Position numbers and translations under genes: made by a program. A DNA stretch of 64,000 nt from Caenispirillum bisanense (GTDB lineage: Bacteria; Pseudomonadota; Alphaproteobacteria; Rhodospirillales; Rhodospirillaceae), in contig NZ_BAAAEP010000022.1 of NCBI RefSeq assembly GCF_039523075.1, positions 1 to 64,000 of the forward strand. The letters run 5' to 3'. The notes below the pieces were generated by a model. It saw only the letters and a list, made by a program, of their open reading frames with translations. It was not told the DNA's origin and did not search any database. This document shows, piece after piece, positions 17,088 to 25,657 of the stretch. Positions within the stretch are counted from its first letter, which is position 1; the number at the start of each line of letters is the position of its first letter.

Positions 17088-18481
17088 GGGGCGGCCTCCG
17101 TCTTCGGGGAAGACTTGCGACGGCCGGGGGCGGCGAAGCGCTGGACGGCATCCAGCCCCGGCGGGTTGGGGCAGGCGGTGCGGCTGCTGCCGGCGACGGC
17201 GGCGCGGCGGCCGGCGCACTGGCTCAGGCTGCAGTCGGCGGAGGCCTTGCAGGCATCCATGGTGACGGTGCCGAGCACGGCGTCGATGAAGCGGCCCTGG
17301 AAGACGCGGATGCCGTTTTCCAGCCCCCACAGCACCGCCGCCTCGGTGTCGCAGCGGGCGAGCACCACCCGTTCCGGCCCCACCGCCTTGACCTCGGCGG
17401 CGAAGGCGGCGGTCTTGTCGGCGGTTTCCTCCGACGCCAGATCGGCGTTCCACAGCACCTTGGCGAAGTCCGGCGCCAGCCGGCGCACGTCCAGCAGGCG
17501 CAGGGTGACGGGGCTTAAGCCGTCGATCAGCACCTTGTGGCCGGCGCGGCGCAGGGTGTCGCGGGCGGCTTCATAGGCGGCGATGTCGGCGAAGACGTCG
17601 ATCACCTGCACCTCCACCACCAGCCGCTTGGGGCCGAGCGCCGCCACCAGCCGCTCGAAGGCGCGGTCGCGGGTGCTTTCCAGGTTGAGGTTGAGGCTGA
17701 CCGTGCCCGGCCGCCGCACCAGCGGGTTGGCGGCCAGCAGGCTCAGCACCCGCTGGTCGAGGGCGCGGGAGAATTCCTGGAACAGCCAGCGGTCGGCGGT
17801 CAGCACCACATCGGGCGCCAGGCCGCGCTGGAGGTGGCCGATGGAGACGAAGAATTCCTCGAAGGCGATCTCCGCCACCCGTTCCTCGGTGATGCGCACG
17901 GCCGGCTGGCGGCGCAGGTGGGGCAGCAGGTCGAAACTGTCGAAGGCCGCCAGCACCCGTTCCAGCGACCGCGGGGTGATGGGTTCCGGCCCGGCTTCCT
18001 TGGGCGACGACCACGAGAACGGGCTGACCGGCCCGCCCGAGTTCTGCCGGCCGAGGCGCACCAGCCGCGCTTCCTCCAGCTGCGCCACCTGATCGGACAG
18101 GCTACGCCAGTCGGTCATCAGGTCGTACCAGCTGACGAAGGGGTCGTTCGGATCGTTCCACCCGCTTCCCGCGTATGTGACGGGATCGTGTTCAAACAGG
18201 GAGCGAACGCGGTGGATGATGGTGTCGATCTCGTTGGCCGGCAGGTCGCGCCCGAGAATCACCAGATCGTCGTTGGACAGCCGGTAGACGTTGGCGCCGT
18301 GGCCGGTTTCCAGCGTCTTGAACATGCGCGCCACCACCCGCATGCGCACCGGCAGGCGGTTGACCGGCAGCAGCCGCGACAGATGCAGGTGGACGGCCCG
18401 GCCGGCCCCGGCCTTGCGGCGCAGACGGTCGATGGCGTCCAGCAACAGGCGCTCGGCCTGGATTCCCTCGCGCGGCCGCAT
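17084..18481 (-). CDS. Degenerate EAL-like domain protein with C-terminal cysteine cluster (first of pair)
   Basis: The 465-aa paralogue of the gene it overlaps has an N-terminal half with FVSWYDLMTDWRSLSDQVAQ. The EAL-like barrel follows, showing SLNLNLES, LVVEVQVIDVFADIAAY, KVLIDGLSPVTLR, LARCDTEAAVLWGLENGIRV and FQGRFID. Canonical EAL and DDFG residues are missing. After the barrel comes a tail with four cysteines, spaced C-x5-C-x4-C-x14-C, that the partner lacks. I placed the start at 18481 (MRPREGIQAERLLLDAI); an upstream ATG at 18598 would run into the divergent UXS start region. Confidence 0.7.
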   Translation of the reverse strand: MRPREGIQAERLLLDAIDRLRRKAGAGRAVHLHLSRLLPVNRLPVRMRVVARMFKTLETGHGANVYRLSNDDLVILGRDLPANEIDTIIHRVRSLFEHDPVTYAGSGWNDPNDPFVSWYDLMTDWRSLSDQVAQLEEARLVRLGRQNSGGPVSPFSWSSPKEAGPEPITPRSLERVLAAFDSFDLLPHLRRQPAVRITEERVAEIAFEEFFVSIGHLQRGLAPDVVLTADRWLFQEFSRALDQRVLSLLAANPLVRRPGTVSLNLNLESTRDRAFERLVAALGPKRLVVEVQVIDVFADIAAYEAARDTLRRAGHKVLIDGLSPVTLRLLDVRRLAPDFAKVLWNADLASEETADKTAAFAAEVKAVGPERVVLARCDTEAAVLWGLENGIRVFQGRFIDAVLGTVTMDACKASADCSLSQCAGRRAAVAGSSRTACPNPPGLDAVQRFAAPGRRKSSPKTEAAP

Positions 18482-18588
18482 GATGCGCCCCGTTCCCCCG
18501 ATCCAACCCCAGGAAGTGCCGCTATTATAGGGATGTTTCGCGCCCGCGGAAGCATCGTCGGCGGCCCGCACCCCACAAGGAGACCTGC

Positions 18589-19533
18589 ATGCGTCCAAGC
18601 CTTCGCGTCCTGGTGACCGGCGGAGCCGGCTTCATCGGCTCCCACCTGTGCGAGCGGCTGCTCGCCGCCGGTCACGAGGTGCTGTGCGTCGACAACTTCT
18701 ACACCGGCCGGCGCATGAACGTGGCGCACCTGCTGGACGACCCGCGCTTCGAGCTGATGCGCCACGACGTGACCTTCCCGCTGTATGTGGAGGTCGACCA
18801 GGTCTACAACCTCGCCTGCCCGGCCAGTCCAATCCACTATCAGACCGACCCGGTGCAGACCATGAAGACCAGCGTCCACGGCGCCATCAACATGCTGGGG
18901 CTGGCCAAGCGCAAGGGGGCGAAGATCCTGCAGGCCTCCACCAGCGAGGTCTACGGCGACCCGGAGGTGCATCCGCAGCCGGAAGGGTACTGGGGCAACG
19001 TCAACCCCATCGGCACGCGGGCGTGTTATGACGAGGGCAAGCGGGCGGCGGAGACGCTGTTCTTCGACTACAACCGGCAGTACGGCGTGCGGGTGAAGGT
19101 GGCGCGCATCTTCAACACCTACGGCCCCCGCATGCACCCCGACGACGGCCGCGTGGTGTCCAATTTCGTCTGCCAGGCGCTGCGCGGGCACGACCTGACG
19201 GTCTACGGCGACGGCCTGCAGACGCGGTCGTTCTGCTACGTCGACGACCTGGTGAACGGGCTGATGGGGCTGATGGAGACCGACGACAGCGTCATCGGAC
19301 CCTTGAACCTGGGCAATCCGGGCGAGTACACCATGCTGGAGCTGGCCGAAGCGGTGATCCGCCTCACCGGCTCGCGGTCGCGGGTGGTTCACAAGCCGCT
19401 GCCGGCCGACGATCCCAAGCAGCGCCGCCCGGACATCGCCCGCGCGCGTGACCTGCTGGGCTGGGAACCGGCGGTGCCGCTGGATGACGGCCTGGCGAAG
19501 ACCATACACTATTTCCGTTCCGTTGTCGGATGA
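18589..19533 (+). CDS. UDP-glucuronic acid decarboxylase (UXS-type SDR)
   Basis: The extended SDR of 314 aa has the NAD-binding motif TGGAGFIGSHLCERLL at residues 10-25, the family string YNLACPASPIHYQ, and the catalytic set ASTSEVYGDP and ACYDEGKRAAE (Tyr-x3-Lys). RIFNTYGPRMHPDDGRVVSN follows. These features are those of UDP-glucuronate decarboxylase, which makes UDP-xylose or the 4-keto sugar for surface polysaccharides. AAGGAGA precedes the ATG. The next gene, hldE, also supplies a nucleotide-sugar precursor, so the two may serve LPS or capsule synthesis. Other NAD-sugar epimerases are possible but less likely. Confidence 0.88.
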   Translation: MRPSLRVLVTGGAGFIGSHLCERLLAAGHEVLCVDNFYTGRRMNVAHLLDDPRFELMRHDVTFPLYVEVDQVYNLACPASPIHYQTDPVQTMKTSVHGAINMLGLAKRKGAKILQASTSEVYGDPEVHPQPEGYWGNVNPIGTRACYDEGKRAAETLFFDYNRQYGVRVKVARIFNTYGPRMHPDDGRVVSNFVCQALRGHDLTVYGDGLQTRSFCYVDDLVNGLMGLMETDDSVIGPLNLGNPGEYTMLELAEAVIRLTGSRSRVVHKPLPADDPKQRRPDIARARDLLGWEPAVPLDDGLAKTIHYFRSVVG

Positions 19534-19588
19534 GCGGCCGGCGGCGGCGGACCCCGTCGCCGCTCGTTGCCCGGAAGCCATCGCCCCG

Positions 19589-21052
19589 ATGACCGACCAG
19601 TCCGCCCTTGCCGCCCGCGCCGCCGCCCTGTCCGCCGCCACCGTGCTGTGCGCCGGCGACGTCATGCTCGACCGTTTCGTCTATGGCGACGTCGACCGCA
19701 TCTCGCCGGAAGGGCCGATCCCGGTCCTGCGCATCCGGCGCGAGGTGGCGATGCTGGGCGGCGCCGGCAACGTGGTGCGCAACCTGGTGGGCCTGGGCGC
19801 CGCCGCCACCTTCCTCACCTGCGTCGGCGACGATGCGCCGGGGCGCGAGGTGGCGACGCTGATCGACGCCCTGCCGCGGGTCGACCCGGTGCTGCAGGTG
19901 GCGCGCGGCCGCCAGACCACCATCAAGACCCGCTTCGTCGCCGGCAACCAGCAGCTGCTGCGGGCCGACGAGGAAACCCTCGCCCCGGTCGCCGACCTGT
20001 CCCTCGACCGCCTGCTGGCGGCGGCCGGCGAGCAGATGGCCCAGGCCGGCGCCCTGGTGCTGTCGGACTACGGCAAGGGCGTGCTGCCGGCGCGGGTGAC
20101 CGCCGCCCTCATCACCCTGGCGCGCGAGGCCGGGGTGCCGGTGGTGGTCGACCCCAAGGGGGCGGACTGGGACCGCTACCGCGGCGCCACCGTCGTCACC
20201 CCCAACCGCAAGGAACTGGCCGAGGCCGCCGGCCTGCCCACCGGCACCGATGCCGAGATCGAGGCCGCCGCCCGCCGCCTGATCGAGCGCTGCGGCCTCG
20301 ACATCATCCTGGTCACCCGCAGCCAGGAAGGCATGACCCTGGTGCCGCGCGACGGCGCCCCCACCCACCTGCCGGCCCAGGCGCGGGAGGTCTATGACGT
20401 TTCCGGCGCCGGCGACACGGTGGTGGCGACGGTGGCGGCGGCGCTGGCCTGCGGCGCCCCGCTGGTGGAGGCGGCGCGGCTCGCCAACGTGGCGGCCGGC
20501 ATCGTGGTCGGCAAGGTCGGCACGGCGGCGGTGCATGTGGACGAGCTGCTCCACACCCTGCGCCGCCAGGACCTGGAGGAAGACGAGGCCAAGGTGCTGC
20601 CGCTGCCGGCGGCGGCGGAGAAGGTGGCGCAGTGGCGGGCGCGCGGCCTGAGCGTCGGCTTCACCAACGGCTGCTTCGACCTGCTGCACCCCGGCCACGT
20701 CTCGCTACTGGCCCAGGCCAAGGCGGCCTGCGACCGGCTGGTGGTGGGGCTGAATTCCGACGCCTCGGTCAAGCGCCTGAAGGGCGAGACCCGGCCTGTG
20801 CAGAGCGAGGCGGCGCGCGCCACCGTGCTCGGCTCGCTGGCCAGCGTCGACATGGTGGTGATCTTCGGCGAGGACACCCCGCTGGAGCTGATCCGCACCC
20901 TGCGCCCGGACGTTCTGGTGAAGGGCGCCGACTACACCATCGCCACCGTGGTCGGCGCCGACATCGTCCAGGCCTACGGCGGCCGGGTCATGCTGGCGGC
21001 GCTGGAGGACGGCTTTTCCACCACCGCCACCATCGCCCGCATGAACCGCTGA
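19589..21052 (+). CDS. hldE: Bifunctional heptose kinase/adenylyltransferase
   Basis: HldE makes ADP-heptose for the LPS inner core: its N-terminal ribokinase-like domain phosphorylates heptose-7-phosphate and its C-terminal domain adds AMP. In the 487-aa product the kinase part shows VLCAGDVMLDRFVYGDVDRI, AMLGGAGNVVRNL and the anion-hole motif DVSGAGDTVVATVAAAL. The nucleotidyltransferase part (about residue 350 on) shows FTNGCFDLLHPGHVSLL (HxGH class) and VGLNSDASVKRLKGETRPV. Both catalytic halves are intact. The ATG at 19589 lies 55 bases after UXS, so they are probably co-transcribed. Confidence 0.95.
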   Translation: MTDQSALAARAAALSAATVLCAGDVMLDRFVYGDVDRISPEGPIPVLRIRREVAMLGGAGNVVRNLVGLGAAATFLTCVGDDAPGREVATLIDALPRVDPVLQVARGRQTTIKTRFVAGNQQLLRADEETLAPVADLSLDRLLAAAGEQMAQAGALVLSDYGKGVLPARVTAALITLAREAGVPVVVDPKGADWDRYRGATVVTPNRKELAEAAGLPTGTDAEIEAAARRLIERCGLDIILVTRSQEGMTLVPRDGAPTHLPAQAREVYDVSGAGDTVVATVAAALACGAPLVEAARLANVAAGIVVGKVGTAAVHVDELLHTLRRQDLEEDEAKVLPLPAAAEKVAQWRARGLSVGFTNGCFDLLHPGHVSLLAQAKAACDRLVVGLNSDASVKRLKGETRPVQSEAARATVLGSLASVDMVVIFGEDTPLELIRTLRPDVLVKGADYTIATVVGADIVQAYGGRVMLAALEDGFSTTATIARMNR

Positions 21053-21121
21053 CCGCTGACCGCCGCCGCGGCGCCCGCCGTGCCCGCTCACCCACACCCC
21101 CGACGGGAGGAGACACCGCCC

Positions 21122-21457
21122 ATGCGTTGCGTTTCGTTCACCGCCGCCGCTGCCGCCCTGCTCGCCCTCACGGCCTGCGCGTCGGCGCCGCCGGAACCGG
21201 AACCGCCGCTGGAGCGGCCGCAGACCACCGCCTCGGCCGATGCCCTGGCCGGCTGCGGCGCCTCCGACCTCGCCTCCTCCACCGGCAGCCGGCTGGTGCC
21301 GGGGCCGGCCGGGGAGGGCGAGGTGTCGGTGCAGGATCTGCCGCAGCCCTATCGGGTGGTCGCCCCCGGCACCCCCACCGACCTGTCCTTCCAGCCCGAC
21401 CGGCTGACGGTGACGCTGTCCCACGATGGCATCATCCGCCAGATCACCTGCGGCTGA
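21122..21457 (+). CDS. I78-family peptidase inhibitor lipoprotein (copy 1)
   Basis: The 111-aa lipoprotein has a signal peptide ending in lipobox LTAC (Cys about residue 19). The mature part fits the I78 inhibitor pattern: a Cys-containing first segment (LAGCGASDL), DLPQPYRVVAPG, then PDRLTVTLSHDG and a C-terminal CG. I78 proteins are small inhibitors of subtilisin-type proteases, here probably tethered in the periplasm. GGAGGAG lies 9 bases before the ATG. It is a diverged sister of the next gene, 17 bases downstream. Confidence 0.75.
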   Translation: MRCVSFTAAAAALLALTACASAPPEPEPPLERPQTTASADALAGCGASDLASSTGSRLVPGPAGEGEVSVQDLPQPYRVVAPGTPTDLSFQPDRLTVTLSHDGIIRQITCG

Positions 21458-21474
21458 CCCCCGGAGACCCGCCC

Positions 21475-21837
21475 ATGCGCCTGACCCCTCTGCCGGCCGC
21501 CGTGGCCGCCGTCGCCCTGCTGCCGCTGCTGGCCGCCTGCGCCCCGCCGCCGGGCTCGGCCGGCCAGGATGCCCGCACCCCGGTGGCGGCGCCCCCGGCC
21601 GAACCGCCGCCGGCGCCGGGAGACCTCGCTGCCTGCAACGGCGAGGCGCTGGCCGGGGCGGTCGGCCGTTTCCTGGTCCACGGCACCGCCGGCCCCGACG
21701 AGATCAACCAGGACACGCTGCCGCAGCCGCACCGGGTGCTGAAGCCGGGCATGGCCTACACCATGGACTTCCGCCCCGACCGCCTGAACGTCGAGGTCGA
21801 CGGCACCGGCCGTATCCTGTCCGTGCGCTGCGGCTGA
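21475..21837 (+). CDS. I78-family peptidase inhibitor lipoprotein (copy 2)
   Basis: The 120-aa product has a lipoprotein signal ending in LAAC at about residue 22 and then a Pro/Ala-rich linker. The I78 core follows: LAACNGEALAG, TLPQPHRVLKPG, DFRPDRLNVEVDGTG and a terminal CG. The PDRLN and TLPQPHR strings are closer to the family consensus than in copy 1, so this may be the active inhibitor and copy 1 a diverged duplicate. It is in operon spacing with copy 1 and the Sel1 lipoprotein. Confidence 0.78.
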   Translation: MRLTPLPAAVAAVALLPLLAACAPPPGSAGQDARTPVAAPPAEPPPAPGDLAACNGEALAGAVGRFLVHGTAGPDEINQDTLPQPHRVLKPGMAYTMDFRPDRLNVEVDGTGRILSVRCG

Positions 21838-21908
21838 GCCGCCACAGTTCCGCCGCAAGTGGGGCAGATGCTCGCCCCCTGTTTCCGGGTCGAGGAAGGG
21901 GCCTCACC

Positions 21909-22985
21909 ATGACCGTCGCCGGGCGCCGCGCGCCTGCCGTGCCGCTCCCGCTGCTGCCGGCGCTGACGGCGGCGGCGGTGCTGCTGCTGTCCGCCTGCGC
22001 CGCGCCGCCGGCGCCGACCGCGGCCTCCGACCCTGCCGCCGCCACGCCCGCGGCGGCGCTGGAGAGGGCGGAACGGCTGCTGGCCGGCGATGCCGCCGCC
22101 GCCCTGCTGGCGCTGTGGCCGGTGGCGGTGCAGGGCGAGGCGCGGGCCCAGTATCTGCTCGGCCAGGCCTACATGACCGGCGCCGGCGTGGCGCTGGACG
22201 AGGCGGAAGGGCTGCGCCTGCTGGAAAATGCCGCCGACCAGGGCCTCGCCGATGCCCAGGTGGCGGCCGGTGTGGCGCGGCTGGCCGGCCGGGGCACCGC
22301 CGCCGAAGACCCGCGCGCCGCCGCCCTGTGGTTCGAGCAGGCGGCGGCCCAGGGGCATCCCGTGGGGCTCTATCGCCTCGCCCAGCTGACCGCCGACGGC
22401 CGCGGCGTGCGGCGCGATCCCGGCCGGGCGCTGGGGCTGCTGGACCGCGCCGCCGCCCTCGGCCTGCCGGCGGCGCAGACGGCGCTCGGCCGCCTCTATG
22501 CCGACGGCCAGGGGGTGCCGAAGGACGTCGCCTGGGCCGCCCGCTGGTTCGGCGAGGCCGCCCGGCGCGGCGATGCGGAGGGCCAGTACCGCCTCGGCCT
22601 TGCCCACCAGACCGGGGCCGGCGTGCCGGCCGACCCGACGGCGGCGCTGGCCTGGCTGACGCTGGCCCGCGACCGTGGTCATCCCGAGGCCGGGGCCGCC
22701 CTGGCGCCCTTGCGCGAACGCATCGGCCCCACCGCCCGCGCCGCCGCCGATGCGGTGGTGCAGCGCTGGCAGCCGGTGACCGGCGTGCCGGCCGGCGAGG
22801 ACGGGCCGACGGTGCTTTACGTGCAGCAACGGCTGGCGACGCTGGGGTATTCACCGGGCGGCACCGACGGCCTGATGGGCCGCCGCACCCGCGCCGCCGT
22901 CGCCGCCTTCCAGGCCGCCCACGGGCTGCCGGCCGACGGCAGCCTCACCGCCGCCACCCTCACCGCCCTGCGCGCCGCCCGCTGA
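21909..22985 (+). CDS. Sel1-repeat lipoprotein with C-terminal peptidoglycan-binding domain
   Basis: The 358-aa protein has a lipoprotein signal ending in LSAC (about residue 30). About five Sel1/TPR-like repeats follow (residues 75-270), each with the xxYxLGxxYxxGxGVxxD pattern, for example YLLGQAYMTGAGVALDEAEG and ALGRLYADGQGVPKD. A C-terminal PG_binding_1 module (about 300-355) shows VLYVQQRLATLGYSPGGTDG and RRTRAAVAAFQAAHGL. The protein should be membrane-anchored with a scaffold region and a murein-contacting end. It follows the two I78 lipoproteins and may function with them in envelope upkeep. Confidence 0.88.
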   Translation: MTVAGRRAPAVPLPLLPALTAAAVLLLSACAAPPAPTAASDPAAATPAAALERAERLLAGDAAAALLALWPVAVQGEARAQYLLGQAYMTGAGVALDEAEGLRLLENAADQGLADAQVAAGVARLAGRGTAAEDPRAAALWFEQAAAQGHPVGLYRLAQLTADGRGVRRDPGRALGLLDRAAALGLPAAQTALGRLYADGQGVPKDVAWAARWFGEAARRGDAEGQYRLGLAHQTGAGVPADPTAALAWLTLARDRGHPEAGAALAPLRERIGPTARAAADAVVQRWQPVTGVPAGEDGPTVLYVQQRLATLGYSPGGTDGLMGRRTRAAVAAFQAAHGLPADGSLTAATLTALRAAR

Positions 22986-23071
22986 GGACGGCGCCGGCGG
23001 GCCTCCGCCCTTGCCCACGGCGGCGGCAGACGTTACATGCGGAGGGCGTCAGCCCCTGCAGGACCAGCCCC

Positions 23072-23896
23072 GTGACCTTCACCGACGACCAGATCCACCG
23101 CTACGCCCGCCACATCATCCTGAAGGAGGTGGGCGGCATCGGGCAGGAGGCGCTGCTGAAGGCCCGCGTGCTGCTGATCGGCGCCGGCGGCCTGGGGTCG
23201 CCGCTGGCGCTCTATCTGGCGGCGGCGGGGGTGGGGACCATCGGCATCATCGACGACGACAGCGTCGACCTGTCCAACCTGCAGCGGCAGGTGGCGCACG
23301 ATGTGGACGCCATCGGCCGCCCCAAGGTGGAAAGCGCTGGCCGGCGCATGCGGGCGCTCAACCCCGACGTCACGGTGGTGGAGCACCGCTGCCGGCTGAC
23401 CGCCGACAACGCCCTCGACCTCATCGGCCGCTACGACATCGTGGCCGACGGCTCCGACAACTTCGAAACCCGCTTCCTGGTCAACGATGCCTGCCATTTC
23501 GCCGGCCGGACGCTGGTGTCGGGCGCCATCCTGCGCTTCGACGGCCAGCTGACCACCTTCGCCACCCATCGCGGCGGCCCCTGCTACCGCTGCATCTATG
23601 GCGACGTGCCGCCACCGGGCTCGGCCCCCACCTGCGCCCAGGCGGGCGTGCTGGGGGCGGTGCCGGGGGTGATCGGCTCGCTGCAGGCGACGGAAGTGCT
23701 GAAGGAGATCCTCGGCGTCGGCACGTCCATGGCCGGCCGGCTGCTGATCTGGGATGCCCTGGCGGCGGAGTTCCGCACCGTGCGGGTGCCGCGCGACCCC
23801 GGTTGCCCGCTGTGCGGCGACCACCCGACGATCACCGATCTCAGCGCCCATGCCAACGCACCGGCGCCCGCCTGCGGCAGCGGCGCGGCGGGCTGA
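23072..23896 (+). CDS. moeB: MoeB/ThiF-family sulfur-carrier adenylyltransferase
   Basis: The enzyme activates the C-terminal Gly-Gly of a ubiquitin-like sulfur carrier (MoaD or ThiS) by adenylation. The 274-aa E1-like fold begins FTDDQIHRYARHIILKEVGG. It has the ATP-binding loop LLIGAGGLGSPLALYLAAAG, DLSNLQRQVAHD, VADGSDNFETRFLVNDAC, and two zinc Cys pairs (CYRC and CPLC). The C-terminal rhodanese domain of MoeZ-type proteins is absent. The GTG at 23072 is the start; longer in-frame options would overlap the Sel1 gene. moaD and moaE lie at 31 kb, so MoaD is a likely partner. Confidence 0.92.
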   Translation: MTFTDDQIHRYARHIILKEVGGIGQEALLKARVLLIGAGGLGSPLALYLAAAGVGTIGIIDDDSVDLSNLQRQVAHDVDAIGRPKVESAGRRMRALNPDVTVVEHRCRLTADNALDLIGRYDIVADGSDNFETRFLVNDACHFAGRTLVSGAILRFDGQLTTFATHRGGPCYRCIYGDVPPPGSAPTCAQAGVLGAVPGVIGSLQATEVLKEILGVGTSMAGRLLIWDALAAEFRTVRVPRDPGCPLCGDHPTITDLSAHANAPAPACGSGAAG

Positions 23897-23918
23897 CGAC
23901 GCCCTCCCCGCAACGGCA

Positions 23919-23946
23919 ACGGGCCGATCCCGAAGGACCGGCCCGT
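23919..23946. terminator. Hairpin between convergent moeB and glutamine synthetase genes
   Basis: An 8-bp perfect stem (23919-23926 with 23939-23946) lies in the 57-base gap between two convergent genes and ends 7 bases before the synthetase stop. It can serve both strands. No clear T-run follows on either side. Confidence 0.6.
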
Positions 23947-23953
23947 CGCACCG

Positions 23954-25309
23954 TTACAGGTACCAGGCGTATTCGTGCGGGGCGATGACGCTCTGGAACT
24001 TCTCCAGCTCCGCCCACTTGGTGTCGTGGTAGAGCGACAGGTACTCGGCGCCGAAGTAGCCGGGCAGCAGTTCGGCCTCCTTCAGGGCGTGCAGGGCGCT
24101 GCGCCAGGTGAACGGCACGCCCGCGTCCATCTCCTTGCCGGCGTTGCCGGTGTCGGCCGGGCCGGGGTCGATGCGGTGGGTGATGCCGTGGTGGGCGCCC
24201 GCCATCACCGCCGCCAGCGCCAGATAGGGGTTGGCGTCGGCACCGCAGATGCGGTGCTCCACCCGCCGCGCCGCGCCTTCGCCCGCCGGCACGCGGAAGG
24301 CAACGGAGCGGTTGTTGATGCCCCAGGTGCGCCCCACCGGCACATAGAGGTTGGGCTGGAAGCGGCGGTAGGCGTTGGCGTTGGGGGCGAAGATGGCCAT
24401 CGCCTCCGGCATGGTCGCCTGCATGCCGCCGATGGCCCAGCGCAGCATCTCCGAGCCGCCGTCGCTGCCGTCGTCGAAGATGTTGCGGCCCTCGCTGTCG
24501 CACAGCGACAGGTGGATGTGCAGCCCGTTGCCCGCCATCTTGCTGAAGGGCTTGGACATGAACGTCGCCTCGAAGCCGTGGCGCTCGGCGACGCCCATGA
24601 CCACGCGCTTGAGCAGGCTGGCATGATCGGCGGCGGCGACGCCGCTGGTGACATGCCGCAGGTTGACCTCGAACTGCCCCGGCGCGTACTCGCTGGAGGC
24701 CGTGTAGCACGGCACGCCCTGGATGTTGCAGGCGGTTTCGATGTCGCGCAGCACGGCGGCGTAGGATTCGATCTCCCACATGCCGTAGACCTGGGTGTTC
24801 TTGTCGCGCTGGCCGGTGTCCGGCGCGATGGGGAACTGCGGGCTGCCGTCGCCCATGCGCTGGCGGTCGATGAGGTAGAATTCCAGCTCCAGCGCCGTCA
24901 CCGGCTGCAGGCCGTCGGCCAGCAGGCGGTGTTCCACCTTCTGCAGCACGTTGCGCGGATCGAGGAAGGACGCGGCGCCGTCCTGGTCGGTCATGGTCAG
25001 CAGCACCTGCGCCGAGGGCACCCGCGCCCAGGGCACGCGCTTCAGGGTGCCGGCGATGGGCACCGCGATGCCGTCGGGGTCGCCGTCGGAGAAGCCGCGG
25101 CCGCCGGCATCGGGGCAGTCGCCGGTGACGTCGAGCAGGAACACGCTGTAGGGGATCTGCATGCCGTTGGTGAACAGGCCCTTGGCGTCCTGGCGGGGGT
25201 AGCGCTTGCCGCGCACGATGCCGCACAGGTCGAACAGGATGGCGTCCACGTATTCCACGTCGGGGTGGTCGGCCAGGAAGCTGGTCAGCTCCTCCACGCC
25301 GGGTTTCAT
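23954..25309 (-). CDS. Glutamine synthetase family protein, probably gamma-glutamylputrescine synthetase
   Basis: The 451-aa product has a beta-grasp N-terminal domain and a GS catalytic domain. Visible motifs are VTALELEFYLIDRQRMGD (metal-binding Glu pair), SSEYAPGQFEVNLRHV, MSKPFSKMAGNGLHIHLSLC (loop with metal His) and VEHRICGADANPYLALAAV. Its closest known relatives are PuuA-type enzymes that ligate glutamate to putrescine or other amines in polyamine breakdown, rather than GlnA (no adenylylation-site Tyr motif seen). I chose the ATG at 25309 (MKPGVEELTSFL). No other puu genes are nearby, so the amine substrate is uncertain. Confidence 0.82.
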   Translation of the reverse strand: MKPGVEELTSFLADHPDVEYVDAILFDLCGIVRGKRYPRQDAKGLFTNGMQIPYSVFLLDVTGDCPDAGGRGFSDGDPDGIAVPIAGTLKRVPWARVPSAQVLLTMTDQDGAASFLDPRNVLQKVEHRLLADGLQPVTALELEFYLIDRQRMGDGSPQFPIAPDTGQRDKNTQVYGMWEIESYAAVLRDIETACNIQGVPCYTASSEYAPGQFEVNLRHVTSGVAAADHASLLKRVVMGVAERHGFEATFMSKPFSKMAGNGLHIHLSLCDSEGRNIFDDGSDGGSEMLRWAIGGMQATMPEAMAIFAPNANAYRRFQPNLYVPVGRTWGINNRSVAFRVPAGEGAARRVEHRICGADANPYLALAAVMAGAHHGITHRIDPGPADTGNAGKEMDAGVPFTWRSALHALKEAELLPGYFGAEYLSLYHDTKWAELEKFQSVIAPHEYAWYL

Positions 25310-25657
25310 GATCGTGATACTCCCCAAGTGAGCCTGACCGCCGCACCGCCCCGTCGCATATCTCGAACACTGACGCGGGGCCCCGGCGCACAATCACCGG
25401 GTTTCGGAGGGCCACAGGCTTTCTGTTGTGCCTCTACAGGGTGACCGAGGCACCTGCGAACTGTCAATCACCCGATGAATTTATTTGACACTGCACCGCC
25501 GCAACGGGCATCTCGGCCCGCTGCCGGCCATGCGGCTTGACACCACCGGCCCTGGCCGCCCATCGTTCGCCCGCCACCGCCGGTGGTGACGCAACACCTG
25601 CCGCCGCCGGCGCATTGGTGTGGCGCATTCCTTTCGCTGCAACGGAGCCGCCGTCCC
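25310..25657. promoter_or_regulatory. Divergent intergenic region with TGTCAA-N17-TTGACA inverted repeat
   Basis: This 348-base gap separates the glutamine synthetase gene (minus) from the antiporter gene (plus), so both promoters should lie here. TGTCAA at 25462-25467 and TTGACA at 25485-25490 face each other across an AT-rich 17-base spacer. Each reads as a -35-like TTGACA on its own strand, and a further TTGACA occurs at 25535-25540. I see no good -10 at standard spacing, so promoter positions are guesses, and the inverted repeat may instead be an operator. No gene of its own is visible. Confidence 0.4.

Noticed and set aside
22115..23071. Long N-terminal extension of the MoeB-like protein
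   Set aside because: The upstream frame is a Gly/Arg/Pro shadow of the Sel1 gene; the family fold begins at the GTG at 23072.
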